Shown here piece by piece: positions 41,835 to 50,553 of a stretch of DNA of 64,000 bases; the stretch's first letter is position 1; each line of letters begins with the position of its first letter. The DNA comes from CAYJPV01 sp964372095 (lineage in GTDB: Bacteria > Acidobacteriota > Vicinamibacteria > Vicinamibacterales > JAKQTR01): the NCBI GenBank assembly GCA_964372095.1, contig CAYJPV010000004.1:62001-126000 (forward strand), given 5' to 3'. The position numbers and the translations under genes were made by a program. The notes under the pieces are model-generated. The model was not told where the DNA came from. It saw nothing but the letters and a program-made list of their open reading frames with translations, and searched no databases.

Positions 41835-43544
41835 ATGCACACCCCCGAACAGCGCGAGCGGTGCCGGACACTGGCTGGTGACCTGCTGCCGTGCCTCGCG
41901 GACTACGTCGCGCGGTGGGCCCGGGCACGGCCGGACGACGTGGCCCTCATCGAGCATGACACCGGCCAGCAGGTCACGTGGGCCCGCTTCGACAAGGCGG
42001 TCGAGGCCTTCGCCGCCAAGCTGCTGTCGCTCGGCCTCAGCCGGGGCGACGTCATCGCGACGAGCCTCCCCTTTCTCAAGGAGCACGTGTTCCTGGAGTA
42101 CGCCTGTTTTCGTATCGGGGTCATCGTCGCCCCGCTGGATCTGCGGCTCAAGTCGGATGAGGTTCGTCAGGCCTTCGAGCAGATCCGGCCGAAAGCGTGG
42201 TTTTTCCTCGGCAACACGCCCCGCGTGGATTTCAGGCCCCTCGTCGCCGAGGTTATGCGCGCGTCGCTGGCGTCGGACGCCCCCTGCCGGCACTGGGTGC
42301 AGTTCCAGGCCGACCCCGACGGGATCCTGGACGGCGCCGTTCACGTGAAGGCGTTCGCAAAGGACATCCCCCTGCGCTACCTGCTGTCACGCGTCACCGG
42401 CAGCGTGCGCCGTGCCCGCAGGCAGGTGCACACGCGTGATGCGGCCCTGATCATCTTCACCACCGGATCCACCGGCAGCCCAAAACCCGCGCTGTTGTGC
42501 CACGAGAATATCCTCCTGCAGAACATCGGACTGGCCGTGGGCTTCGACGTGTCACCGCAGGACCGGATGCTCGTGAACCTTCCGCCGTCACACGTCGCGG
42601 GGCAGACCGAGCAGCTCATGACCATCGTGTACGGCGGCGGTGTGGCGGTGCTGCTCCACATCTTCGACGCCAGGAAGTCGCTCGAAGCCATCCGCGACCA
42701 CCGCGCGACGGTCTGCGGGCAGATCCCGGCCCTTTTCAACATGGAGTGGCGTCTGCCGGACTTCGCCGATTTCGATACGTCGAGTCTGCGTTTCGCCATC
42801 TACGGCGGCCAGTCCGTGGACAAGCCGTTTCTTGAGAAACTCGGCACAATGGCTCGTCTCATGGGCACGGGACTGGGGCTGACCGAGACGGCGGGGTTCT
42901 GCACCTACACGCCGCCTGAGTGGAAGGTCGAGGAGATTCTGGGCGGGCTCGGCTTCGACAGCCCGCTGTGTCCAATCTCGATTCGGGCACCCATGAAGGA
43001 CGACGGGACCGCCGGCCAGACACTTCCGGCCGGAGTCATCGGCGAGATCTGTTTTGAGGGGCCCCAGGTGTTCCTGGGCTACATGCACGATGCCGAGGCG
43101 ACGGCCCGTGCCGTCTCCAGGGACGGCGTGTGCTACACCGGCGACCTCGGGTCGTACGACGGTGGCGGGCTGCATTTCGCCGGGCGATCCAAGTTCGTGA
43201 TCAAGACCAGGGGGTATCAGGTGTACCCCGGCGAGATCGAGGCCTTCATCACCGAGTCCTTCAAGGACCGCGTCGCGAACACCAGTTGCGTGGGCGTCCC
43301 GCACCCGGTCTTCACGGAAGCCATCATGGCCTTCGTGGAGGTCAAGAGTGGCGCCACGCTGAGCCGGGAAGACATCGACGTCCGGCTTCGGGACATCGCG
43401 GCGTACAAGCGCCCATCCCACGTGGTCTTTCTGGATGAGGGCAGCCTGCCCCTGACCCGTGTGGCCAAGGTCGACGTCATCGCTTTGCAGGCCCGCGCAG
43501 CCGACGAAGTGACGCGGCTGACGGCAGCGGGTGCGTGGGGGTAA
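41835..43544 (+). CDS. AMP-dependent synthetase/ligase (acyl-AMP or acyl-CoA ligase)
   Basis: A 569-residue adenylate-forming enzyme. The P-loop-like motif is IIFTTGSTGSPKPALLCHEN (about residue 205), with GLGLTETAGFCTYTPPEW later, YTGDLGSYDGGGL and KTRGYQVYPGEIEAF, then a C-terminal lysine in LPLTRVAKVDV. All core motifs of the family are there. The usual KTRGYQVYPGEIE hinge suggests a CoA ligase-like product. The acid substrate is unknown. The ATG at 41835 has AGGAGC six bases before it, directly after a heptamer array. It is convergent with the histidine kinase gene. No carrier protein or beta-oxidation gene is adjacent. Confidence 0.88.
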   Translation: MHTPEQRERCRTLAGDLLPCLADYVARWARARPDDVALIEHDTGQQVTWARFDKAVEAFAAKLLSLGLSRGDVIATSLPFLKEHVFLEYACFRIGVIVAPLDLRLKSDEVRQAFEQIRPKAWFFLGNTPRVDFRPLVAEVMRASLASDAPCRHWVQFQADPDGILDGAVHVKAFAKDIPLRYLLSRVTGSVRRARRQVHTRDAALIIFTTGSTGSPKPALLCHENILLQNIGLAVGFDVSPQDRMLVNLPPSHVAGQTEQLMTIVYGGGVAVLLHIFDARKSLEAIRDHRATVCGQIPALFNMEWRLPDFADFDTSSLRFAIYGGQSVDKPFLEKLGTMARLMGTGLGLTETAGFCTYTPPEWKVEEILGGLGFDSPLCPISIRAPMKDDGTAGQTLPAGVIGEICFEGPQVFLGYMHDAEATARAVSRDGVCYTGDLGSYDGGGLHFAGRSKFVIKTRGYQVYPGEIEAFITESFKDRVANTSCVGVPHPVFTEAIMAFVEVKSGATLSREDIDVRLRDIAAYKRPSHVVFLDEGSLPLTRVAKVDVIALQARAADEVTRLTAAGAWG

Positions 43545-43585
43545 AGAGGCAGGACAGAACTGTAATTGCCGCGGGCTCCGGTACT

Positions 43586-44974
43586 TTAACCGTCCCGACC
43601 CCTCTGGTTCTTCTGGCTCCGGTTGCCCAATGGCAGCGTGATCGTGATCAGCAGTCCGCCGTCGGGCCGATTGCGAGCGCATACGCGGCCGCCGTGGGCT
43701 TCGATGGCGCGGCGCGTGATGGCCAGCCCGAGGCCGAACCCCCGCCCCGGCGGCCCGTCGGTGCTCCGGTAGAAGGGGTTGAAGATCGCCTCGAGTTCCG
43801 CCTCCGGCACCCCAGGCCCGCGGTCGGCGACGTCCACCACGAACGCGGTGCCGCCGGCATCCGGTCCGGCACTGACGCGCACGGTGGTTCCGGGCCGGGT
43901 GTACTTCACGGCATTCCGCACGACGTTCTCGACGGCCCGAAGCAGCAACTCGACCCGGACGTCGGCGACCACCTCGCCTCGGGCTTCGAACGCCACGTCA
44001 CGCCCGCTGGACTGTGCCTCGAAGGTCGCGTCGCCCGCGATTGACGCGACGAGATCAACGAGGTCGGTGGGTTCCGAGCGATCGCCCGGACCTTCGCTCA
44101 CGCGCGCCTCGAGGCGCGACAGCGTGAGCAACTGCTCGACCAGTTCGTCGACCCGCTGCGCCTCACGTTCGATACGGTCGAGCGACGACTCGGTCTTCTG
44201 CGGATTCTGACGCGCCAGGCCTATAGCGGCCTGCAGACGGGCGAGCGGCGACCGCAACTCGTGCGACACGTCGTGCAGCAGCGACCGCTGCGAGGCCATC
44301 AGCTTCTGCAGTTGCTGCGCCATACCGTCGAAGTCGCGCCCCAGGTCGGACACCTCGTCGCGGCGCCGCCCCATGAGCGGCGCGACGCGCGTATCCAGGC
44401 GCCCGTCCGACAACGCGGCGAATGCCCCACGGAGGCTCCGGATAGGACGGGCGACGTACCACGCGAGCAGCGTGCCGAACAGCAGACTGGCCAGGACACC
44501 GGTAGCCAGTGGCATCAAGGGCGTCGGCGGCCGGCCCCTGCGAAACGTCAACAGCTCGAGCAGCGTCGTGTCACCCTGGGGAATGAACAGCAGCACCTCC
44601 TGCCCCTCACCCAGGCGCAGGAGGCGCACGCCTTCGGGATCCGCCGTGTCCGCGAGCTGACGTGCCCGCTCCAGCGCGGCCGCCGGCACGGGACGGTTCA
44701 GCAGATCGCGGCCGCTGGCGTCGGTGGCGAGCACCATGACGTCGCCGCTCCGCTGCCAGTCTTCCATGAGGGCGCGCAGGGCCGGAAGACCCCCGTACTG
44801 AGCCGTTGCGGCTGCCGACCCGATGATAAACACGGCCCGCGGTCCGGATTCGACAGACAGGTTCTGACTCCGGTCGGCGCGCTGGAACAGCCAGACGGTG
44901 GTGCCCACGCCGACGGAGGCCAGCAGCAGGGCCGCCCAGTAGGAGAAGAAGAACTTCCAGAACAGCCGGCCCAT
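43586..44974 (-). CDS. CpxA-like sensor histidine kinase
   Basis: A 462-residue membrane kinase: TM helix near residues 6-28 (FFFSYWAALLLASVGVG), a periplasmic part of ~130 residues, a second TM helix (PLATGVLASLLFGTLLAWYV), HAMP (RPIRSLRGAFAALSDGRLDT), HisKA with LLHDVSHELRSPLARLQ holding the phospho-His, and HATPase (RNAVKYT, VADRGPGV, GFGLGLAI). The DVSHELRSPLARLQ stretch is typical of the CpxA branch. It starts four bases after the regulator stop, so the two genes form one unit. They face the efflux operon at 45817, which they probably control. The C-terminal tail (NRSQKNQRGRDG) is basic and low in complexity. Confidence 0.9.
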   Translation of the reverse strand: MGRLFWKFFFSYWAALLLASVGVGTTVWLFQRADRSQNLSVESGPRAVFIIGSAAATAQYGGLPALRALMEDWQRSGDVMVLATDASGRDLLNRPVPAAALERARQLADTADPEGVRLLRLGEGQEVLLFIPQGDTTLLELLTFRRGRPPTPLMPLATGVLASLLFGTLLAWYVARPIRSLRGAFAALSDGRLDTRVAPLMGRRRDEVSDLGRDFDGMAQQLQKLMASQRSLLHDVSHELRSPLARLQAAIGLARQNPQKTESSLDRIEREAQRVDELVEQLLTLSRLEARVSEGPGDRSEPTDLVDLVASIAGDATFEAQSSGRDVAFEARGEVVADVRVELLLRAVENVVRNAVKYTRPGTTVRVSAGPDAGGTAFVVDVADRGPGVPEAELEAIFNPFYRSTDGPPGRGFGLGLAITRRAIEAHGGRVCARNRPDGGLLITITLPLGNRSQKNQRGRDG

Positions 44975-44978
44975 CGGT

Positions 44979-45665
44979 CTACTCCTTGATGAACTGGTAG
45001 CCCTGGCCGCGGACGGTCTCGATGTACGAGCGGCCGTCCGTCCGCTTTCCGATCTTCTGGCGCAGGCTGCTGATGTGGACGTCAATACTCCGATCGAACC
45101 GCGCCAGGGGGCGGCCGAGGCCCAGTTCGGACAGTTCGTTCTTACCGACCACGCGTCCTGCGTGCTGGGCGAGGACAGCCAGCAGGTTGAACTCGGTACT
45201 GGTGAGATCGATGGCGCCACCCCGCCATTCGGCGCGTCGAGTCCCGGGCCACAGCGTCAACGGCCCGACGACAATCGTTCCCCCGCCACCGAACAGGTCA
45301 CCCCCGTCCGACCGCCGGAGGATCGCCCGCAGGCGTGCGACGAGTTCCCGGGGCGTGCAGGGTTTTGGCACGTAATCATCGGCGCCCAGTTCGAGGCCGA
45401 CGATACGATCCACGTCGTCACCACGGGCTGTCAGCATCAGCACGGGCACGCGGCTGCGCTGCCGGATGCGGCGCAGCACTTCCACGCCGTTCAGGCCCGG
45501 CAGCATCACGTCCAGGACGATGATGGCGTGCCGGCCTGAGAGGGCTTCGGTGATACCAGACTCGCCGTCGTGCACGGTCGTTGCGTCGAATCCTTCCTGC
45601 TGAAGGTACTCGCGCAGCATCGCGCTCAGCTCGACATCGTCATCGACCAGCAGCACTCGGGTCAT
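44979..45665 (-). CDS. CpxR/OmpR-family response regulator
   Basis: A 228-residue DNA-binding regulator: receiver with RVLLVDDDVELSAML, phospho-Asp in IIVLDVMLPGLNG, Thr in MLTARGD and Lys in VPKPCTP, then an OmpR-type winged helix ending GRSYIETVRGQGYQFIKE. It binds DNA as a dimer at direct repeats about 10 bp apart, in line with the repeats at 45731-45755. The ATG at 45665 has GAGAGG before it; an earlier in-frame ATG exists but adds only a poor leader. It is followed by the kinase gene four bases later and is divergent from the efflux operon. Confidence 0.92.
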   Translation of the reverse strand: MTRVLLVDDDVELSAMLREYLQQEGFDATTVHDGESGITEALSGRHAIIVLDVMLPGLNGVEVLRRIRQRSRVPVLMLTARGDDVDRIVGLELGADDYVPKPCTPRELVARLRAILRRSDGGDLFGGGGTIVVGPLTLWPGTRRAEWRGGAIDLTSTEFNLLAVLAQHAGRVVGKNELSELGLGRPLARFDRSIDVHISSLRQKIGKRTDGRSYIETVRGQGYQFIKE

Positions 45666-45730
45666 GGTGCCTCTCGCAATCTGGCGAACTGCCTGCATGA
45701 TACCGCCCCGCGGTGCCAGCCCTGCCGGTC

Positions 45731-45760
45731 TTTACGCGCCTTAGCAGAACTTTGCACGGC
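45731..45760. promoter_or_regulatory. Three 10-bp phased repeats, candidate regulator site
   Basis: TTTACGCGCC, TTAGCAGAAC and TTTGCACGGC follow one another at exactly 10-base steps, each starting TT(T/A)(A/G)C. OmpR/PhoB-type regulators bind such 10-bp direct repeats, and the CpxR box is read as two TTTAC half-sites five bases apart. It lies in the 151-base gap between the regulator gene and the efflux operon. Confidence 0.5.
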
Positions 45761-45770
45761 CCGAACCCAC

Positions 45771-45798
45771 CCTAACGGAGGCAATCCGTATCGTTAGG
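45771..45798. promoter_or_regulatory. Inverted repeat just before the efflux operon
   Basis: CCTAACG (45771-45777) and CGTTAGG (45792-45798) are perfectly complementary with 14 bases between. ACGGA and TCCGT inside give a second possible pairing. It ends 18 bases before the first ATG, so it may be a leader hairpin or an operator. Confidence 0.35.
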
Positions 45799-45816
45799 TG
45801 TCGGAGGTCAGACGCC

Positions 45817-47253
45817 ATGCGTCACGCAGTGTTGGGAATCATTCTCGCGGCTGGCACGACGGCGGGTTGCGCCGTCGCCACGACACGGCCAGCGGCGACG
45901 AGCGTCGTGGTGCCCGCGGCCTGGCAGGCGTCGGGCCCGGCGGCCGACGGTACGGTGAACGCCGCACCCTTGTCACGTTGGTGGGACGGTCTTGGCGACG
46001 GCACGCTGTCGGATCTGGTCGGGCGGGCCGTGGCGGCGAATCCCGATCTCAAGAGCGCGCAGGCCCGGTTGCGCGAGGCGAGAGCGCGCCGGGCACTGGC
46101 GGGCAAGGACTCCCTGCCCAGCGTGACCGGGTCCGGCTCGGTCAGCACGAACAAGTCTTCCGGGGCGGACGCCCGCAACGTGTTCGACGCGGGCCTGGAT
46201 GCCAGTTGGGAGCCCGACATCTTCGGCGGGACGCGGATGTCGGTGCTGGCATCGCAGCACGATCTGGAGGCCAGCGCCGCGGACGTGCACGACACCCAGG
46301 TATCGCTCGTGGCCGAAGTGGCGCTGAACTACATCGAACTGCGGTCGTACCAGGCGCGGGTGGGCATCGCCCGCGACAACCTGGCGAGGCAGGAAGAGAC
46401 ACTGCGTCTGACCGTGTGGCGGGAGCAGGCCGGCCTCACCTCCGAACTGGATGTCGAGCAGGCGAAGTCAAACGTGGCGCAGACGCGCGCCCAGATTCCG
46501 TCGCTCGAAACCGGCGTGCTCGAGGCCGAACATCGGCTGGCGGTTCTGTTGGGGCAGCCGCCCGATTCGCTTCACGACCTGCTGACCGTGACGGCGCCAA
46601 TACCGGCCGTGCCCGAACACGTGGCGATTGGCATACCCGCTGACACCGTGCGGCAACGCCCGGACGTCCGCGCCGCGGAGCAGCGCCTCGCCGCCGCCAC
46701 CGCCCGTGTGGGGCAGGCCAGGGCCCAGCTGTATCCCAGCCTCCGGCTCTCGGGCTCGTTCGGGATCCAGGGCGCGTCAGTCGGCAATCTGCTCAGTGCG
46801 GACACCGTCGTAGGGTCGCTGCTGGGCGGTCTGACGGCACCGATCTTCGACCGCGGGCGCATCCGGGCGCAGATCGGGATCCAGAGTGCGTCCGAAGAAC
46901 AAGCCCTCATTGCCTACGAGCGGACCGTGCTGGCCGCCCTCGAGGAGGTCGAGAACGCCCTCGTCAGTCTGGCCAACGTGCGAAGGCGGCAGAGCGCGCT
47001 GACCGACGCCGTGTCGTCCGCCCGCCAGGCAGCGGCGCTTGCCCGCCACCGCTACACCGCAGGTCTGGTCAACTACCAGACCGTCCTGGACACCGAACGG
47101 TCGGTGCTGTCCGTGGAGGACAGCCTGACATCGGCATCGTCGGAAGGCGCATCGGCGCTCGTCCGGCTCTACAAGGCGCTCGGCGGCGGCTGGACTCCGG
47201 CTGCTGTCACGGCACCCGTCCCGGCGGCGCGCCCGCAAAGTGAGGAACGATGA
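45817..47253 (+). CDS. NodT/TolC-type outer-membrane efflux lipoprotein
   Basis: A 478-residue protein with a lipoprotein signal (MRHAVLGIILAAGTTAGCAV; the lipobox ends at Cys18). Two TolC-type halves follow: WWDGLGDGTLSDLVGRAVAAN begins the first, and RPDVRAAEQRLAAATARVGQ and APIFDRGRIRAQIGIQSA lie in the second, typical of RND/MFP-linked outer-membrane factors of the NodT group. It is the exit channel of the operon. It is the first gene; the stop overlaps the adaptor start as ATGA (47250-47253). GGAGG stands near the ATG at 45817. Confidence 0.92.
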   Translation: MRHAVLGIILAAGTTAGCAVATTRPAATSVVVPAAWQASGPAADGTVNAAPLSRWWDGLGDGTLSDLVGRAVAANPDLKSAQARLREARARRALAGKDSLPSVTGSGSVSTNKSSGADARNVFDAGLDASWEPDIFGGTRMSVLASQHDLEASAADVHDTQVSLVAEVALNYIELRSYQARVGIARDNLARQEETLRLTVWREQAGLTSELDVEQAKSNVAQTRAQIPSLETGVLEAEHRLAVLLGQPPDSLHDLLTVTAPIPAVPEHVAIGIPADTVRQRPDVRAAEQRLAAATARVGQARAQLYPSLRLSGSFGIQGASVGNLLSADTVVGSLLGGLTAPIFDRGRIRAQIGIQSASEEQALIAYERTVLAALEEVENALVSLANVRRRQSALTDAVSSARQAAALARHRYTAGLVNYQTVLDTERSVLSVEDSLTSASSEGASALVRLYKALGGGWTPAAVTAPVPAARPQSEER

Positions 47254-48539
47254 GTACCACACCCATGACACAGCAAGACGAACTGGCCCGGATCGTGGCC
47301 GAAGGACAGCGATCGAACCGCCGCCGCTGGACGCGGTGGCTGGCGGTGACCGGGGTGACGTTCACCGCGGTGATCGCGGGCTTGGTGATGACCCGATCGG
47401 GGGCACGCAGCGCGGCGCCGGTCCACCTGACGCAGGAGGCGACCCGAGGAGAACTCGTGGTGACGGTGTCGGCCACGGGCAACCTGCAACCCACGAACGA
47501 AGTGGCCGTGGGCAGCGAAGTCTCAGGCCTGGTGGAGGCCGTGTTCGTCGATGACAACGATCGCGTGAAGAAGGGGCAGGTCCTCGCGCGGCTCGATGTC
47601 TCGAAACTTCAGGACCAGGTGGTCAACGCCCGCGCGGTACTGGCTTCGGCGGAGGCCCGGGTGCTGCAGGCGGCGGCCAGCGTCAAGGAAACCAACGCCA
47701 ACCTCGCACGGTTGCGGCAGGTGTCGGAGTTGTCGGGGGGCAAGGTGCCTTCCAAGGCCGAGATGGAGACGGCGGAGGCCACGGCTGCGCGGGCGCGGGC
47801 TGACGAAGCCAGCGCCGTCGCCGCCGTCGAGCAATCACGCGCGTCGCTCAACTCGGCCGAGACCAACCTCGCGAAAGCGTCCATCCGCTCTCCTATCGAC
47901 GGCGTCGTCCTGACGCGACAGATCGAACCGGGCCAGACGGTGGCCGCGTCGTTTCAGGCTCCCACCCTGTTCACCCTGGCTGAGGACCTGTCGGAGATGG
48001 AGCTGCAGGTGGATGTCGACGAAGCCGACGTGGGCAGTGTCCGCGAAGGGCAGGCCGCCACGTTCACCGTCGACGCCTACTCGGGACGCAATTACCCCGC
48101 CCGCATCACGCGCGTCGGCTACGGGTCGCAGACCAAGGACAACGTGGTGTCCTACAAGACGCTGCTCACCGTTGACAACGACGACCTGACCCTGCGGCCC
48201 GGCATGACGGCCACGGCCGAGATCACGATCGTGCGGCGGACCGATGCGCTGCTCGTGCCCAACGCCGCACTGAGGTATGAGCCTCCGGCAGCGGTCGAGC
48301 CGGCGGGCGGCGGCGGTATCGTGTCGTCCCTGCTGCCGCGGCCGCCTGGCATGCCGGCGAAGGCCAGGCCGGCCAACGGAAACAAAGGCGCCCAGAAGGT
48401 GTGGGTGCTGCGCGACGGCCAGCCTGAGGCGGTTCCCGTCACGGTTGGCGCCACAGACGGCCGGGTCACCGAAATAACGGCAGGCGACCTGAAGCCCGGC
48501 ATGCCCGTCATCACCGAGTCGTCAGGAGGCCAGGTATGA
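47250..48539 (+). CDS. macA: MacA-like periplasmic adaptor
   Basis: A 429-residue adaptor: one N-terminal TM helix (WLAVTGVTFTAVIAGLVMT), lipoyl-like segment (VEAVFVDDNDRVKKGQVLAR), a coiled-coil hairpin (about 110-200), the second lipoyl half (SIRSPIDGVVLTRQIEPGQT) and beta domains with DVDEADVGSVREGQAATF. The usual MacA/HlyD order. It links MacB to the outer-membrane channel. The C-terminal part has a Gly/Pro-rich loop (about 345-380). Start and end overlap both neighbours by 4 bases (47250-47253 and 48536-48539), so production is coupled. Confidence 0.9.
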   Translation: MSTTPMTQQDELARIVAEGQRSNRRRWTRWLAVTGVTFTAVIAGLVMTRSGARSAAPVHLTQEATRGELVVTVSATGNLQPTNEVAVGSEVSGLVEAVFVDDNDRVKKGQVLARLDVSKLQDQVVNARAVLASAEARVLQAAASVKETNANLARLRQVSELSGGKVPSKAEMETAEATAARARADEASAVAAVEQSRASLNSAETNLAKASIRSPIDGVVLTRQIEPGQTVAASFQAPTLFTLAEDLSEMELQVDVDEADVGSVREGQAATFTVDAYSGRNYPARITRVGYGSQTKDNVVSYKTLLTVDNDDLTLRPGMTATAEITIVRRTDALLVPNAALRYEPPAAVEPAGGGGIVSSLLPRPPGMPAKARPANGNKGAQKVWVLRDGQPEAVPVTVGATDGRVTEITAGDLKPGMPVITESSGGQV

Positions 48540-49264
48540 ACGCGCAGAGCGCCACGGCGGCGCCGCTGGGCCCGCTGCTCGAACTGCAGGGCGTGACGAA
48601 GGTGTACGGGCAAGGGACCGCTGCGTTCCAGGCCCTGCACGGGATCGATCTGGCCATCGCAGAGGGCGAGTTCGTAGCGATCATGGGGCCCAGTGGGTCG
48701 GGCAAGTCCACGGTGATGAACATCCTGGGCTGCCTGGATACGCCGACGGACGGGTCCTACCGTTTCCGCGGCGCGCACGTCGAGCAGATGTCCCGGCGGC
48801 AGCGTGCCCTGCTGCGGCGGCACTACCTCGGCTTCGTCTTCCAGGGATTCAACCTGCTGGCCCGCACGTCGGCCATCGAGAACGTCGAACTGCCACTGCT
48901 GTATCGCGGCGAATCCGCCAGAGCCCGGCGCCAGGCAGCGCTGGCGGCCATGGAGGCGGTGGGACTCAAGGGCTGGGAGTCCCATACGCCGGCCGAGTTG
49001 TCCGGCGGGCAGCAGCAGCGTGTCGCCATCGCCCGGGCCATCGTCACGCACCCTGCGCTGCTGCTGGCAGACGAGCCCACGGGCAACCTCGACACCAAGC
49101 GGAGCCGGGAGATCATGGACCTGCTGGCCTCGCTCAACCGCGAACAGGGCATCACGATCCTGCTGGTCACACACGAACCCGACATGGCGCACTACGCCAG
49201 GCGGGTCGTTCACTTCGTCGACGGGCTGGTCGAGTCCGATCATCGGAACGGAGGGCCGCACTGA
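48536..49264 (+). CDS. MacB-type ABC transporter ATPase
   Basis: A 242-residue ATP-binding subunit: Walker A GPSGSGKST (about residue 52-60), Q-loop in FVFQGFNLL, signature LSGGQQQRVAIARA, Walker B LLLADEPTG and the switch His in LLVTHEPD. It belongs to the MacB/LolD group. The MacB function is split here into a separate ATPase and permease, unlike E. coli MacB, which fuses both. The stop and the next start share one base at 49264. Confidence 0.94.
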   Translation: MNAQSATAAPLGPLLELQGVTKVYGQGTAAFQALHGIDLAIAEGEFVAIMGPSGSGKSTVMNILGCLDTPTDGSYRFRGAHVEQMSRRQRALLRRHYLGFVFQGFNLLARTSAIENVELPLLYRGESARARRQAALAAMEAVGLKGWESHTPAELSGGQQQRVAIARAIVTHPALLLADEPTGNLDTKRSREIMDLLASLNREQGITILLVTHEPDMAHYARRVVHFVDGLVESDHRNGGPH

Positions 49265-50472
49265 TGTTGTGGAACAGCCTGCTGCTGGCCGTGCGCGCCA
49301 TCCGGCGCAACGTGCTGCGTTCGTTCCTCACGATCCTCGGCGTCGTTATCGGGGTGAGCGCCGTCATCATCATGGTGACGCTGGGCGACGGCGCCACGCA
49401 GTCCGTCAAGGACCAGATCTCGGCCCTCGGCAACAATCTGCTACACGTGCGGCCCGGCCAGCGCCTCGGGCCCGGCCGCGACAGCGCCGGCGCACCGGCG
49501 TTCACACTGGATGACGCCGAGGCGATTGCCACCCAGATTGGCGGCGTCGAGGCCGTGGCGCCGAGCACGGGGGCCAGCGTCACGGTGGTCTATCAGGCGG
49601 AGAACTGGTCCACCACCGTCACGGGAACGACGACGGCGTACTTCCCGAGCGGCAACTGGGAACTGGCGTCGGGCCGCTACTTCAACGACGCCGAAGAACG
49701 GGCCGGCCGGGCCGCGTGTGTCATCGGCGCCACCGTGCGCAAGCAACTGTTCGGCACACAGAACCCAATCGGCAGCGAGATCCGGATCAAGCGGTTTTCG
49801 TGCGAGGTCGTGGGACTGCTCAAGGCCCGGGGCCAGGGTTCGTTCGGTATGGACGCGGACGACACGATTGTCATGCCGCTCAGGGCCGTCCAGCGGCGCC
49901 TGCGTGGCAACGATGACGTGTCGACGCTGCAGATCAAAGTGCGTGAGGGCGCGTCGGTGGAGCAGGTCATGAACGGCATCACCGCCTTGCTGCGAGAGCG
50001 CCGCAACATCGACGACAACGAAGACGACAACTTCAACGTGTTCGATACGAAGCAGATTGCCGAGACACTCTCGGGCACCATCCGGGTGATGACCATGCTG
50101 CTCGGATCCGTGGCGGCCATCAGCCTGCTGGTGGGCGGCATCGGGATCATGAACATCATGCTGGTGTCGGTGACCGAGCGCACGCACGAGATCGGCGTGC
50201 GGCTGGCCATCGGCGCGCTGGAGCACGAAGTGCTGCTCCAGTTCCTGATCGAAGCCGTCGCGCTGGCGTCGTTCGGCGGACTGGTGGGCCTCGTGGCCGC
50301 CAACGTGATCTCGTACGTGGCCGCACAGATGATCCAGGTGCCGTTCCTGTTCAACGCCAGCATCAACGTGCTGTCGTTCGTGTTCTCGGCACTGATCGGT
50401 GTCGTGTTCGGGTTCTTTCCGGCACGCCGGGCCGCGCTGCTCGACCCGATCGAAGCGCTGCGTTACGAGTAA
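49264..50472 (+). CDS. MacB-type FtsX-like permease
   Basis: A 402-residue membrane subunit: an N-terminal TM helix after RAIRRNVLRSFLTILGVVIGV, a periplasmic MacB-PCD domain of about 230 residues with FNDAEERAGRAACVIG and NPIGSEIRIKRF, and a C-terminal FtsX core of three helices with GIGIMNIMLVSVTERTHEIGVRLAIGA. It works with the upstream ATPase and the MacA-like adaptor as a mechanotransmitter pump, likely for antibiotics, peptides or lipids. It is the last gene of the operon. Confidence 0.93.
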   Translation: MLWNSLLLAVRAIRRNVLRSFLTILGVVIGVSAVIIMVTLGDGATQSVKDQISALGNNLLHVRPGQRLGPGRDSAGAPAFTLDDAEAIATQIGGVEAVAPSTGASVTVVYQAENWSTTVTGTTTAYFPSGNWELASGRYFNDAEERAGRAACVIGATVRKQLFGTQNPIGSEIRIKRFSCEVVGLLKARGQGSFGMDADDTIVMPLRAVQRRLRGNDDVSTLQIKVREGASVEQVMNGITALLRERRNIDDNEDDNFNVFDTKQIAETLSGTIRVMTMLLGSVAAISLLVGGIGIMNIMLVSVTERTHEIGVRLAIGALEHEVLLQFLIEAVALASFGGLVGLVAANVISYVAAQMIQVPFLFNASINVLSFVFSALIGVVFGFFPARRAALLDPIEALRYE

Positions 50473-50553
50473 GGCGCGGCGTGGTACTCCGGCTCCCACA
50501 AATGGGCGTATCCTCTGCATGTACTGAAGGCGGACGACCGTGTGGAGGGGATC

